From: Geobacillus vulcani PSS1
GTDB lineage: Bacteria; Bacillota; Bacilli; Bacillales; Anoxybacillaceae
Assembly (NCBI RefSeq): GCF_000733845.1
Contig: NZ_JPOI01000001.1
Location: 310,001-374,000 of the forward strand
Direction: 5' to 3'
DNA: 64,000 bases
The translations under genes were made by a program, and so were the position numbers. This document shows positions 39,183 through 48,282 of this stretch, piece after piece. Position 1 is the first letter of the stretch. The number at the start of each line of letters is the position of its first letter. The notes under the pieces were generated by a model. It saw only the letters and a list, made by a program, of their open reading frames with translations, searched no databases and was not told the DNA's origin.

Positions 39183-39980
39183 TTACGAGCTGAGCACGGC
39201 GCGATCGCTCGCGAATTGGCTGCCGCGGATGCGTTGGAATGCCTCAAGCAACCGCTCGACCGTCAGCTCCTCTTTCTCCTTTCCTTCTGCAGCAAAAATG
39301 ATTTGCCCGCCATCCATCATGATCAACCGATTGCCAAGGCGAATCGCCTGCTCCATGTTATGTGTGACCATGAGCGTCGTCAGGCGGTGCTCCTCCACAA
39401 TTTGCTTCGTCAGCTCGGTCACAAGCTCCGCCCGCGCCGGATCAAGGGCGGCGGTATGTTCATCGAGCAACAGCACATCCGGTTTTGTAAACGTCGCCAT
39501 CAACAAGGAAAGCGCCTGCCGCTCCCCGCCGGAAAGAAGGCCGACTTTGGCTGTGAGCCGGTCCTCCAATCCTAAATGGAGCGTGCTTAGCGTTTCCCGA
39601 AACCATTCGCGCTTTTGCTTTGTAACACCGAAGCGCAGTGTGCGCCGCTTCGTCCGATTGTAGGCGAGCGCCAAATTTTCCTCAATCGTCATATGCGGAG
39701 CCGTGCCGGCCATCGGGTCTTGAAAGACGCGGCCGATGTATCGGGCGCGCGCGTGTTCCTTGAGCGCCGTGACATTGCGGCCGTTGATCCACACTTCGCC
39801 GACATCTGGGGACAATCGTCCGGAAATGATGTTCATCAGCGTCGACTTTCCCGCGCCGTTGCTGCCGATGACGGTGACGAAATCGCCGGGAGCCAACGTC
39901 AGATCAATGCCGCGCAAGGCGATTTTCTCGTCAGCCGTTCCTTCGTTAAACACTTTTGTAATTCGTTTCAACTCCAGCAA
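39183..39980 (-). CDS. ABC transporter ATP-binding protein (COG1101 type)
   Basis: Cytoplasmic ATPase of about 265 residues energising the ABC importer encoded upstream. Walker A GSNGAGKST, signature LSGGERQALSLLM and Walker B VLLLDEHTAALDP are present. The TTG at 39980 is preferred because GGGGGGAG sits just before it; a start at 39998 would lie within that site. It overlaps the permease gene by 35 bp. In streptococci, orthologous systems (TrpXYZ) have been linked to tryptophan uptake, but the substrate here is unknown. Confidence 0.85.
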   Translation of the reverse strand: MLELKRITKVFNEGTADEKIALRGIDLTLAPGDFVTVIGSNGAGKSTLMNIISGRLSPDVGEVWINGRNVTALKEHARARYIGRVFQDPMAGTAPHMTIEENLALAYNRTKRRTLRFGVTKQKREWFRETLSTLHLGLEDRLTAKVGLLSGGERQALSLLMATFTKPDVLLLDEHTAALDPARAELVTELTKQIVEEHRLTTLMVTHNMEQAIRLGNRLIMMDGGQIIFAAEGKEKEELTVERLLEAFQRIRGSQFASDRAVLSS

Positions 39981-40950
39981 CGGTCTCCCCCCTCTCAAGC
40001 TCCTTGGTCCTCCGCTTTCTCCGCTGCCGTTCTTTTTGCGCCGCCAACAGATTGGGCACGATGAGCGCCATCATCACAATGAGCGCGGTAATCAATTTCA
40101 CATCGCCCGTCTCCAAAAACTCGACGCGCAACGCAAGCGCCAAAATGAGGCGATAGACGATGGCGCCGCCGATGACCGCCCATGTTGCGCGTGTGACCGA
40201 ACGGGCCCCAAACAGCGCCTCGCCGATGATGACGGAAGCGAGCCCAATGACGATCATCCCGATTCCCATCCCGACGTCGCTGAATCCGCCATACTGGGCG
40301 ACGAGCGCTCCGGAAAGCGCCACGAGTGCGTTCGACAGTCCAAGGCCGAACACGATCAACCAATCGGTGTTGGCGGAAAAGCTCGCCACCATCGGCTTGT
40401 TGTCTCCGGTCGCCCGCAAAGCGATCCCCACCTCCGTTTTCAACAGCCAATCCACCAGCCATTTGACCGCCAGCGCCACGACCGTCATGGATACAAGCAC
40501 CGCCCATGTCCGCGGCGCAAAGCCAGTGAAGGAAATGAGCTGATTGAGCGCCGCATCCAACCCAGCTTGCTTCCAGATGGCAGTGATTTTGGTGATGACC
40601 GTTTCCTGCTGCAAGAGCGGCACGTTTGATTTGCCCATAATGCGCAAATTGATCGAATACAAAGCGATCATCATTAAAATGCCGGATAACAGTGGATTGA
40701 TTTTCCCTTTCGTATGCAAAAGCCCAGTCAACACCCCAGCGGCAAATCCGGCCAACAGCGCCGCGGCTGAGGCGGCAAACGGGTTGGCCCCATTGACAAT
40801 GAGCACAGCGGCGACGGACGCGCCAGTGACAAAGCTGCCGTCAACAGTCAAATCGGGAAAATCTAAAATGCGAAACGATAAATAGACGCCGAGCGCCATG
40901 ACCGCGTAAATCAATCCTGCTTCAACAGCGCTAAACATGGCTGTCCACAC
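39946..40950 (-). CDS. ABC transporter permease (COG4120 type)
   Basis: Membrane permease of about 334 residues with eight to ten hydrophobic segments, branched-chain-amino-acid-permease-like (BPD_transp_2): GLIYAVMALGVYLSFRILDF and DLTVDGSFVTGASVAAVL. The GTG at 40950 has AGGTGG eight bases upstream; ATG at 40938 is the alternative. It follows the binding-protein gene after a hairpin-containing gap. Confidence 0.85.
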   Translation of the reverse strand: MWTAMFSAVEAGLIYAVMALGVYLSFRILDFPDLTVDGSFVTGASVAAVLIVNGANPFAASAAALLAGFAAGVLTGLLHTKGKINPLLSGILMMIALYSINLRIMGKSNVPLLQQETVITKITAIWKQAGLDAALNQLISFTGFAPRTWAVLVSMTVVALAVKWLVDWLLKTEVGIALRATGDNKPMVASFSANTDWLIVFGLGLSNALVALSGALVAQYGGFSDVGMGIGMIVIGLASVIIGEALFGARSVTRATWAVIGGAIVYRLILALALRVEFLETGDVKLITALIVMMALIVPNLLAAQKERQRRKRRTKELERGETVAGVETNYKSV

Positions 40951-40978
40951 GAACTTCACCCACCTTTTGAAGACGAGA

Positions 40979-41009
40979 GGGGTGTCCCAAAGCAACGGAA
41001 CACCCTTTT
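40979..41009. terminator. Hairpin between ABC binding-protein and permease genes
   Basis: GGGTGT (40980-40985) / ACACCC (41000-41005) plus inner CC/GG pairs. Read leftward (the direction of the operon) it lacks a T-run, so it probably stabilises the upstream message or terminates only part of the transcripts; read rightward it has TTTT. Confidence 0.5.
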
Positions 41010-41097
41010 AGATCATCGTTATATGTGCGCAAGACATATTCGCAAAACAATACATCGCATCATCCTTGAGAAAAACGATCTTCTCGATCAACCCTGT

Positions 41098-42105
41098 TTA
41101 TTCAATGTATTCCGCTAGGGAATCCCATTCGGGATTGAGCTCGATGCCCATTTCTTTGGCGGCCTTTTTGTTGATGACAAGCTTCAATTTTTGTGGATAT
41201 TGCACTGGCAAATCGGCTGGCTTTTTGCCGTCTTGCAAAATTTGCGCCGCCATTTCCCCAGCTTCGTAGCCGATGTCATAGTAGTCAAACCCGTACGCCG
41301 CAAAACCGCCTCGCTTGACGGAATCGAGTTCGCCGACAAAAAGCGGAATGTCGTGCTCATTCGCCACTTGAATGACGGACTCAAGCGCCGAGACGACGGT
41401 GTTGTCGGTGATGATGTACAGGCAATCGACTTTGCCGACGAGCGATTCGGTCGCCTGTTTCACTTCTGCCGACGTCGACACGGACACCGGGACAATTTGC
41501 AAATCTGTTCCTTGCATCGCCTTTTTCACCTGCTCGATTTGAGCGACGGAGTTTTGTTCGCCGGCGTTGTAGACCATGCCGACGCGGTTGCCTTTGATAT
41601 ATTTGTCAATAAACTGCACCGTTTTCGGAATGGCCTCCGGATGCGTATCGGTCGTTCCCGTCACATTGCCGCCCGGCTTTTCCATCGATTGGACAAGCTG
41701 CGCGCCGACTGGGTCGGTCACCGACGTGAACACGATCGGAATGTCTTTTGTCGCATTGAGCGCCGCCTGCGCGCTTGGCGTTGAATTGGCAAAAATCAAG
41801 TCGACGCCATCTGAAACAAAATTGTTGGCGATCGTTTGGTTGTTGCTTTGGTCGCCTTGGGCGATTTGCACGTCATACTCAACGGACAGCCCTTTGTCTT
41901 TTAACGCTTGCTGGAATCCTTTGCGCGCCGCATCGAGCGATGGATGCTCAACAATTTGCGTCACGCCGATTTTGTACGTCTTTTCTTTCTCACTCTTCCC
42001 ATTGCTTCCTTGGCTGCTTCCCGTCTCTTTCGCGCCGCTGCAACCGCTAAGCAGCAAAAAGCTGGCCGCACACACTGCGGCGAACCGCCGAATCGATTGA
42101 CCCAC
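41098..42105 (-). CDS. ABC transporter substrate-binding lipoprotein (COG2984 type)
   Basis: Lipid-anchored extracellular binding protein, 335 residues. The signal peptide ends in the lipobox LLSGC (Cys22), followed by a Ser/Gly/Lys-rich linker. The mature domain belongs to the ABC_sub_bind family (TYKIGVTQIVEHPSLDAARK; NFVSDGVDLIFANSTPSAQA). It is the first gene of the leftward three-gene ABC operon. The ligand may be an aromatic amino acid by analogy to TrpX, but this is uncertain. Confidence 0.87.
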   Translation of the reverse strand: MGQSIRRFAAVCAASFLLLSGCSGAKETGSSQGSNGKSEKEKTYKIGVTQIVEHPSLDAARKGFQQALKDKGLSVEYDVQIAQGDQSNNQTIANNFVSDGVDLIFANSTPSAQAALNATKDIPIVFTSVTDPVGAQLVQSMEKPGGNVTGTTDTHPEAIPKTVQFIDKYIKGNRVGMVYNAGEQNSVAQIEQVKKAMQGTDLQIVPVSVSTSAEVKQATESLVGKVDCLYIITDNTVVSALESVIQVANEHDIPLFVGELDSVKRGGFAAYGFDYYDIGYEAGEMAAQILQDGKKPADLPVQYPQKLKLVINKKAAKEMGIELNPEWDSLAEYIE

Positions 42106-42204
42106 GATCCCATCCCCCTATGTAGTGAAATTTAGTCCTTTTAAACTTTTATGCATTAAATTATATAAATTTCTCTTCTTATTTTCAATATACTATTCAA
42201 AAAA

Positions 42205-42231
42205 AGAAAAAAGTGCTGAAAATTCAGCACT
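42205..42231 (-). terminator. lcfB terminator
   Basis: Stem AGTGCTGAA / TTCAGCACT with a 2-base spacer, followed leftward by TTTTTTC. It lies directly at the lcfB stop. Confidence 0.85.
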
Positions 42232-42232
42232 A

Positions 42233-43777
42233 TCAAGCATACGAAGAAGCGAACCGTTCTTTTAACGCTCTCCGCAAAATTTTTCCTGTGGCGTTTTTCG
42301 GCAGTTCGTCCAAAAAGTCAATCGCGCTCGGCACTTTATATTTCGCCAATCGCCCACGGCAGTAAGCGATCAGCTCTGCTTCCGTCAACTCTGGATTTTT
42401 CGAGACAACATACGCCCGCACCGCTTCGCCGTAGTCCGGGTCCGGCACGCCGATCACGGCGGCTTCCACGACATCTGGATGGCTGTACAGCACTTCTTCG
42501 ACTTCGCGCGGATACACGTTGTAGCCGCCGACGATAATCATCTCTTTCTTTCGGTCGACGATATAGAAATAGCCGTCCTCGTCCATGCGCGCCAAATCAC
42601 CGGTGTGCAGCCAGCCGTCGCGCAAGGCAGCCGCCGTTTCTTCCGGCATTTTGTAATACCCTTTCATAACGTTTGGCCCGCGGACAACGAGCTCTCCGAC
42701 TTCGCCGACGGGCACTTCCTCGCCGTACTCGTTGACGACCTTATTTTCAACATTTTTAATGTTCGTTCCGATCGAACCAGGCTTGCGCGGCCGATCAAGA
42801 GGATTGAAACAGGTGACAGGGGACGCCTCCGAAAGCCCATATCCTTCTGAAATGATGACGTTGAACTTTTTCTCAAAGTTTTCAAGCAAAGCGACCGGCA
42901 TTGAAGCGCCTCCTGAGATGCAAAGGCGAAGCGTCCGCAAATCGTCCGCGCTTCCACCTTCATACTGATAAAGGAAATTGTACATCGTCGGCACGCCGGC
43001 AAAAATCGTCGCCTTTTCCTCTCGGGCTAGCTGAAACAACTTTGCTGGGCTGAACTTTGGCATAATGAGCACCGTTCCGCCGTTCATTAGCGGGGCGTTG
43101 AGCGCCACAGTCAAGCAAAACACATGAAACATCGGCAACGCAGCGATGACGCGGTCATTTTCATTGATGCCTAAATAATCGGCCGTATCTTGGGCATTGC
43201 TGTATATGTTTTTATGAGTGAGCATCGCTCCTTTTGGCTTGCCGGTCGTCCCCGATGTGTACAAAATGACGGCAACATCATCATCATCCAGTTCAGGGCC
43301 GGTAAAATCCGGGCTGCCGTCCGCTAACACTTCTGCAAACGATTTCATTCCTTCCGACAGGGAAATGGCTTTTTCCTTCCCTTCCGGTGTTTCACAAACG
43401 ATCACGTGCTCAAGCAGCGGAAGCCGCTTCTTCGTCTTCGCAAACAACGGGGCGAGCAGGTCGAGGCCGATCACCGCTTTGACATCGCCGTTATGCAAAA
43501 TATAAAAAATTTCTTCAGGCGTGTAAATGGGATTGATGGGAATGACGGTCGCCCCAAGCCGCAGCGCCCCGTACAAACCGATGACGAACTGCGGCGAGTT
43601 GCCAAGCAGCAAGGCGACATGGTCGCCCCGGCGAATGCCAAGTTGCGCCAGCCCGTCGGCAAAACGGGAAGCCGCTTCGTTCAATTGTTCGTACGTGCAC
43701 CGCTCCTTCATGAAGACATACGCTTCCTTCTCCGGCAACTGTGTGGCGATTTGCGCCAATCGCGTCGTGACGTTCAT
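42233..43777 (-). CDS. lcfB: Long-chain fatty acid-CoA ligase LcfB
   Basis: Activates fatty acids to acyl-CoA for beta-oxidation. The protein has 514 residues, with AMP-binding motifs [16 protein letters not shown] (near 170), [29 protein letters not shown] and the C-terminal catalytic lysine in [13 protein letters not shown]. The ATG follows GGGGGAGGAG. A FadR-type palindrome lies 22 bp upstream of the start, matching the known FadR control of B. subtilis lcfB (yhfL). Confidence 0.92.
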   Translation of the reverse strand: MNVTTRLAQIATQLPEKEAYVFMKERCTYEQLNEAASRFADGLAQLGIRRGDHVALLLGNSPQFVIGLYGALRLGATVIPINPIYTPEEIFYILHNGDVKAVIGLDLLAPLFAKTKKRLPLLEHVIVCETPEGKEKAISLSEGMKSFAEVLADGSPDFTGPELDDDDVAVILYTSGTTGKPKGAMLTHKNIYSNAQDTADYLGINENDRVIAALPMFHVFCLTVALNAPLMNGGTVLIMPKFSPAKLFQLAREEKATIFAGVPTMYNFLYQYEGGSADDLRTLRLCISGGASMPVALLENFEKKFNVIISEGYGLSEASPVTCFNPLDRPRKPGSIGTNIKNVENKVVNEYGEEVPVGEVGELVVRGPNVMKGYYKMPEETAAALRDGWLHTGDLARMDEDGYFYIVDRKKEMIIVGGYNVYPREVEEVLYSHPDVVEAAVIGVPDPDYGEAVRAYVVSKNPELTEAELIAYCRGRLAKYKVPSAIDFLDELPKNATGKILRRALKERFASSYA

Positions 43778-43798
43778 ATGTGCTCCTCCCCCAAAATG

Positions 43799-43816
43799 AA
43801 TGAATGACCATTCATT
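43799..43816. promoter_or_regulatory. FadR (TetR-type) operator upstream of lcfB
   Basis: Palindrome AATGAAT-GACC-ATTCATT resembles the FadR box consensus of Bacillus beta-oxidation genes (TGAATGAnTAnTCATTCA). It would block lcfB transcription until long-chain acyl-CoA is present. Confidence 0.75.
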
Positions 43817-43850
43817 TTATAAGTAAAAAAATTCGAACTATATCCATTAT

Positions 43851-43898
43851 AAAAAAAAGAACAGCAAAGGACAAGAGAAAGCGTTTCCTTTGCTGTTC
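43851..43898 (-). terminator. yhfI terminator
   Basis: Perfect 13-bp stem GAACAGCAAAGGA / TCCTTTGCTGTTC with a 14-base loop (43859-43898), followed leftward by TTTTTTTT. Confidence 0.9.
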
Positions 43899-43915
43899 CT
43901 TTCCTGAATGCTGCT

Positions 43916-44650
43916 CTATTGCGCCCACGTCAATCCGGTGCGGGCGAGGCGGATGACGCCGCGGAACGTCCGGCCAGCCTCCTCAACCAGCTGCTCGTGC
44001 CGGCCAACGTGCGGCAAATGCGTCAACCATAATTCTCCGACACGTGCTCCCACCGCAATGGCCGCCGCCTCCTCGCTCGTCATATGCCCGGCCGGCGCTG
44101 CGTTTTGTCCGGCGTAAAAGTTGCACTCGCAAATGAGCAAGTCGGCTCCTTTAGCAAACGGAAGAAACTCCGGTATATAGCTTGAATCGGCCGTATACAC
44201 AACCGTCTTGCCGCCGGCAGTAATGCGCATGGCGTAGCATGGCACGGGATGGACCGTTTTCATAAAGGTGAGCGAAAACGGCCCGACAGCCAGCTCTTTG
44301 TCCGGATCATAGGCGATCCCCTCGGTGATGCCGCTATGCGTCAAGCGGGCAAACGCCGTCTCGTCTTCCGCATGGCCGTAAATCGGCAAAACCGGCAAGT
44401 CGGCTCCTAAATTTTTTTGAATGAGACGCGCGTATTGGAGCGGGCCGATATCAGCGATATGATCGTAATGGTAATGGGAAATGATGACGGCATCCAAATT
44501 TTCAACAGCCGTGTAATTTTGCAGCTTGGCTAGTGCTCCGCTCCCACAGTCAACGAGCAGACGAAACCCGTCATGCTCTAACAAATAGGCAGAAGTCGCT
44601 TCATTCGCCGCAGGGAATCCTCCCCAATAGCCGATGACCGTCAATTTCAT
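43916..44650 (-). CDS. yhfI: MBL-fold metallohydrolase YhfI
   Basis: Predicted zinc-dependent hydrolase of the beta-lactamase/RNase Z-like fold, 244 residues. It has the metal motif SHYHYDHIADIGP near residue 60, then HPVPCYAMRI and ADSSYIPE. Substrate unknown. The ATG at 44650 follows GAAGGAGAG; the reading extends upstream without stops but lacks other starts with sites. It is divergent from yhfH, as in B. subtilis. Confidence 0.87.
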   Translation of the reverse strand: MKLTVIGYWGGFPAANEATSAYLLEHDGFRLLVDCGSGALAKLQNYTAVENLDAVIISHYHYDHIADIGPLQYARLIQKNLGADLPVLPIYGHAEDETAFARLTHSGITEGIAYDPDKELAVGPFSLTFMKTVHPVPCYAMRITAGGKTVVYTADSSYIPEFLPFAKGADLLICECNFYAGQNAAPAGHMTSEEAAAIAVGARVGELWLTHLPHVGRHEQLVEEAGRTFRGVIRLARTGLTWAQ

Positions 44651-44741
44651 GTTCCGTTCTCTCCTTCCATTCGTTTTGTCTTCATCATACACGACCACAC
44701 CCATTTTTTCATCTTTGTTGATTTTTGTTTTAAAACACATA

Positions 44742-44771
44742 TTGACATTTTTCTTTGTGTTATAATACAAT
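44742..44771 (+). promoter_or_regulatory. Predicted promoter of yhfH
   Basis: A perfect TTGACA (44742-44747) and TACAAT (44766-44771) with 18-bp spacing; a TATAAT at 44761 is an alternative -10 but too close. It lies about 30 bp before the yhfH start. Confidence 0.55.
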
Positions 44772-44801
44772 AAACTTACCAAGACAACGGAGGGGATTGG
44801 A

Positions 44802-44939
44802 ATGTTGATCAAAGTGTTAGAATTTTTCAGAAACTTACCGCCTAAAAAATGCACGCACTGCGGCAAAGAGATCGATGAGCAACATGAATGCTACGGCAAC
44901 ACATGCTCTGACTGCCTTGGCACCGCTTACCGCCAATAG
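44802..44939 (+). CDS. yhfH: Small zinc-ribbon-like protein YhfH
   Basis: 45-residue protein too short for most gene finders. After a short helix (MLIKVLEFFRNLPP) come two Cys pairs: CTHCGK and CSDC, with another Cys in HECYGN, forming a likely zinc ribbon. The ATG follows ACGGAGGGG at ideal spacing. It matches the YhfH family and its position beside yhfI. Function unknown. Confidence 0.8.
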   Translation: MLIKVLEFFRNLPPKKCTHCGKEIDEQHECYGNTCSDCLGTAYRQ

Positions 44940-44942
44940 GTA

Positions 44943-44982
44943 AGCGGGGCATCTCTTGCGTCACGACGTCAGCTGCCCCGCT
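44943..44982 (+). terminator. Hairpin after yhfH
   Basis: Stem AGCGGGGCA / TGCCCCGCT with a 22-base loop, four bases past the yhfH stop. The T-run is weak. The remaining gap to 45190 has no gene. Confidence 0.6.
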
Positions 44983-45189
44983 GGCGTGAAGGCTGTTCCC
45001 AATGCAACCTGCCTTTTTTCTTAGCTGTCTCCAACAAGGAGGCATTTTTTTTGCCCCGTCTTATGGCTGTCCTTTCTTTTTTAAACCTAATCCAAGCCAA
45101 ACAGTCCAGATGCTTCTCCTCTCATCCGATGCAGTGAGAATTTCTTTTAAACGAAACGCTTCGCGTTGTTCCTTAATACGTCTTTCCAA

Positions 45190-45223
45190 ATAAAAAGGTG
45201 TCCCATCGTTTTAGGAACACCTT
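45190..45223 (-). terminator. yhgE terminator
   Basis: Stem AAGGTGTcCC / GGaACACCTT, followed leftward by TTTTTATT, just past the yhgE stop. It belongs to the recurring GTGTCCC terminator family. Confidence 0.8.
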
Positions 45224-45232
45224 CTTCAAACT

Positions 45233-47620
45233 TTATTGCGCTTGTGCGGTCTGTTCCATTTGGGCCGATGCTGTATAACGGCGGCGATACAACAGGCGGA
45301 AATACAAGAGAGTCGCAAAAGCAAAAGCTGCCGCTGTAACTATTAAGATCGCCGCTTCCTTCCACATGACCGAGAAATCTCCGCTTGAAATGACCGCTCG
45401 CAGCCCACGGATGGCATGTGTCATCGGCAACCACGGATGGATTGACTGCAATGCACTCGGAACGAGCTCGATCGGGTACGTGCCGGCGCTTCCAATTAGC
45501 TGGGCAATCAATAGCAAAATGGCAAGAAATCGCCCCGGGTTGTCAAACACGGTGACAAGGAATTGAACGATCATCATAAACGTCATGCTGATGATCCAAG
45601 TGAACAGCAGAAAACGTCCGACGCTTTCTACATGCAAATCAAGCCCATACAACAGCCATGCGTCGGCCAAGAGCGTTTGCGCCGCTGCAGCCAAAACGAG
45701 CACGCCCCATTTGCCGAAAAACCAGGCAGCGCCCGACGACGGACGTTCAGCCGGCTCGCGCAGCGGAAAGACGATCGTCAGCAGCAAGGCGCCGACAAAT
45801 AATCCAAGGGATAAGAAATACGGAGCAAATCCGGTTCCATAATTGGGCACGTGATGAAGCGGCTCTTTTTCTTTTTTCACAGGGTCGGCAATCATCTGAT
45901 AGACATGTTCATTTGCGTGAACATTTGCCGCGTCTTTGGCGCCTTGATCCAAACGATGTGAGAGCTCGCCTGACCCTTTCTCGAGTTTCGCCAACCCCGA
46001 TGATAATGACTGGCTTCCGTCAAGGAGACGGCCCAATCCTTGGTGAAGGGATGACGCGCCTGTTGATAATTGTTCGGCGCCATCGGTCAGCTTGCTTGCC
46101 CCTCCCGCCAATTGATGAGTCCCAGAGACGAGCCGTTCAGAGCCTTTTGCCAGCTTATTCATCCCCTCTGACAATTGCCCACTTCCTTGAGCAAGAGTCT
46201 GAGCCCCTTGGTAAGCGCGATCAAGCTGGCTGGTTAATTGGCTTGTTCCATCCGCTAAACGTTGTTGAGCATGTATCAGTTGATCAGCTCCTGCCGCGAG
46301 CTGTTGTTGCCCATCGGTAAGCTTATCGAACGCCGTCTGAACAGCTTGTTGACCACTCGCGAGGACTGATGCCCCATTGGCGAGCTGAGACGCACCGTCT
46401 CGCAGCTGTCCGGCAGATTCGGATAACTTTCCGATGCCGGCCGCCACCGTTTGGCTTCCTTCCAAAATGGGTTGCAACTGTTCTTCTAATGACTTCAGCA
46501 CCGCTTTTTGCATCGGATCATTTGATTTTTCTTCAAGAGCCTGCAAGGCAGCATCATATCTCTGCAGACCTTCGCTCACCTTCGTTGCCCCCGTTGCCGC
46601 TTCTCCTGCTTTTTGCTGCCAAACTTCCATTCCTTGAGACAATTGTTTGGCCCCGTCTCGAAGTTGGCTTGCTCCCTCCCTTAACTGTGGAAGGCGCGAT
46701 TGCAATGTTTTCATGCCATTTAACGACTCATGAAGTCCTGCAGCGAGGCGTTCTGCGCCAGCCTGCGCCTGTTGTTGCCCGTCGGTCAAACGTCGGCCTC
46801 CGTCGGCAAGTTTTCCTAGGCCATCCCGCAATGTTGTTATGCCGTCTTGAACTCGCCCGGCTCCATCAGCAGCTGATTTTAAGCCATTTTCAAACACAAT
46901 GGACTGCTCGGAGAGTTCTGTTACATATTTGGCTAGTTGGGCAGAACCGTCTTTTACCTGATTGGCTCCCGCCTCAAGGCGGGCGCTTCCTTGATTGGCC
47001 GCACTCACTCCATTTTTTAATTTTTTACTCCCTGTTTCCGCCGATGCAATTCCATCGTGCAGCCGTGTTGCTCCATCACTCGCTTCCTGCAATCCCTTCC
47101 CAGCCTCTTTCATTTTCGACAATAAGGCTTCCGCATACGCTTTTGTTACATGTTTGGCAATCTCTTCTTTAATAGCAGCAATAGCCGAATCGCCAATTTT
47201 TCCGACGAGATAGTTTGCCCCTTCGTTTGGAATATACATGAGGCGAAGCGGCTTCGGCGCTTCATGTTGCACCGTCGTCGCATTGGCGGAAAAATCGCTG
47301 GGAATGATGATGGCCATGTAATACTCTCCATTTTTCAAACCTTGAAGAGCTTGTTTTCGGCCGACGAAATGCCATGCAAATGAATGTTTTTCCTTCAGCC
47401 GCTTGACGACATCATCGCCAAGATGCATCGGTTCGCCGTCAAGCTTAGCTCCTTGGTCTTCATTGACGACAGCGACCGGCAGGCGGTCCAAATGACCGTA
47501 CGGATCCCAAAACGCCCATAAAAATGACCCGCTGTACAGAAGAGGAATGAGCAGAACAGCAAGGATCGGGATCAACACTTTCGGCCGGAGCACGATGGCC
47601 CGCAACTCTTTTCGCAGCAT
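45233..47620 (-). CDS. yhgE: YhgE/Pip-family membrane protein
   Basis: Large membrane protein of 795 residues related to the lactococcal phage infection protein and ABC-2 permeases. An N-terminal membrane segment (about 20-38) and an extracellular domain are followed by roughly 400 residues of degenerate 7- and 11-residue repeats of the type LxDGAxQLxxG, then six membrane segments from about residue 620 (TGFAPYFLSLGLFVGALLLT). The ATG at 47620 follows AAAGGAGGG. It follows yhgD, whose product probably represses it; an operator palindrome lies upstream. Proposed export role unproven. Confidence 0.87.
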   Translation of the reverse strand: MLRKELRAIVLRPKVLIPILAVLLIPLLYSGSFLWAFWDPYGHLDRLPVAVVNEDQGAKLDGEPMHLGDDVVKRLKEKHSFAWHFVGRKQALQGLKNGEYYMAIIIPSDFSANATTVQHEAPKPLRLMYIPNEGANYLVGKIGDSAIAAIKEEIAKHVTKAYAEALLSKMKEAGKGLQEASDGATRLHDGIASAETGSKKLKNGVSAANQGSARLEAGANQVKDGSAQLAKYVTELSEQSIVFENGLKSAADGAGRVQDGITTLRDGLGKLADGGRRLTDGQQQAQAGAERLAAGLHESLNGMKTLQSRLPQLREGASQLRDGAKQLSQGMEVWQQKAGEAATGATKVSEGLQRYDAALQALEEKSNDPMQKAVLKSLEEQLQPILEGSQTVAAGIGKLSESAGQLRDGASQLANGASVLASGQQAVQTAFDKLTDGQQQLAAGADQLIHAQQRLADGTSQLTSQLDRAYQGAQTLAQGSGQLSEGMNKLAKGSERLVSGTHQLAGGASKLTDGAEQLSTGASSLHQGLGRLLDGSQSLSSGLAKLEKGSGELSHRLDQGAKDAANVHANEHVYQMIADPVKKEKEPLHHVPNYGTGFAPYFLSLGLFVGALLLTIVFPLREPAERPSSGAAWFFGKWGVLVLAAAAQTLLADAWLLYGLDLHVESVGRFLLFTWIISMTFMMIVQFLVTVFDNPGRFLAILLLIAQLIGSAGTYPIELVPSALQSIHPWLPMTHAIRGLRAVISSGDFSVMWKEAAILIVTAAAFAFATLLYFRLLYRRRYTASAQMEQTAQAQ

Positions 47621-47644
47621 ATGGCGCTCCCTCCTTTGAACATA

Positions 47645-47667
47645 TGACCAAATTGTCCATATGGTCA
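47645..47667. promoter_or_regulatory. YhgD operator upstream of yhgE
   Basis: Palindrome TGACCA-N11-TGGTCA. The same 6-11-6 arrangement occurs upstream of yhgD (48283-48305), pointing to a shared TetR-type operator. Confidence 0.7.
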
Positions 47668-47691
47668 ATTTCCAACAAAAAAGAGGATCAT

Positions 47692-48264
47692 CTACCTCGA
47701 CAACCCTTGCAAAAAATAAAGCGTAAACAATTCCGCAATTTGTTCTTTTGTCAACGGTTCATGATCTTTTTCCCAATCGACGATCAAGGCGATGTACGTC
47801 TTGAGCATCAAAAACGCCATAATTTCCGAATTGCACGGACGAATCTCCCCTTTTTCCACCGCCGCATCAATTTTTTGCCGAATGAACTCGACCATCGCCC
47901 GATCCAGTTTAGCAAGCACGTCTTGCACCGCCGCCGTACCGATATTGCGCACTTCTTGAAGCAACTTCGCCGTCAGCTGATGGCGTTGACGGACTTCTAA
48001 AATGCGGTACAAAGCGCGATGGACGTTTTCGGAAAACGGCAGCGATGAATCCATCGCCATCTCTGCCTCGGCCTTGATTTCCGCAATCAGTCCAGAGACG
48101 ATTTCATCGAGCAGTTCCTCTTTGCTTTTAAAAAACGTGTAGATCGTCCCTTTGCCGACATTGGCGAGCTTGGCGATCTGTTCCATCGTCGTCGCCTTGT
48201 AGCCAAACTCAGCAAACGATTGGGCCGCCGCTTCAATGATTTGCCGTTTGCGGTCACTTGCCAT
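47692..48264 (-). CDS. yhgD: TetR-family regulator YhgD
   Basis: Transcription factor of 190 residues. The N-terminal helix-turn-helix reads ASDRKRQIIEAAAQSFAEFG, then TTMEQIAKLANVGKGTIYTF; the C-terminal domain would bind an unknown ligand. The ATG at 48264 is preferred over 48273 because AAGG is properly spaced only for the former. It is encoded upstream of yhgE, and both have the same palindrome in their leader, so autoregulation and yhgE repression are predicted. Confidence 0.88.
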   Translation of the reverse strand: MASDRKRQIIEAAAQSFAEFGYKATTMEQIAKLANVGKGTIYTFFKSKEELLDEIVSGLIAEIKAEAEMAMDSSLPFSENVHRALYRILEVRQRHQLTAKLLQEVRNIGTAAVQDVLAKLDRAMVEFIRQKIDAAVEKGEIRPCNSEIMAFLMLKTYIALIVDWEKDHEPLTKEQIAELFTLYFLQGLSR

Positions 48265-48282
48265 ACTCCTCATCCTTCAAAC

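Noticed and set aside
39736..40629. 297-residue open frame opposite the ABC ATPase and permease genes
   Set aside because: Spans two well-supported leftward genes and is low-complexity His/Asp/Arg-rich, typical of antisense translation.
42106..42232. T-box or riboswitch upstream of the ABC binding-protein gene
   Set aside because: The leader is short and AT-rich with no T-box sequence, specifier stem or antiterminator; nothing supports amino-acid sensing RNA here.
46369..47172. 267-residue open frame opposite yhgE
   Set aside because: Arises from the repetitive Gly/Leu codons of yhgE; no family resemblance or start signal.
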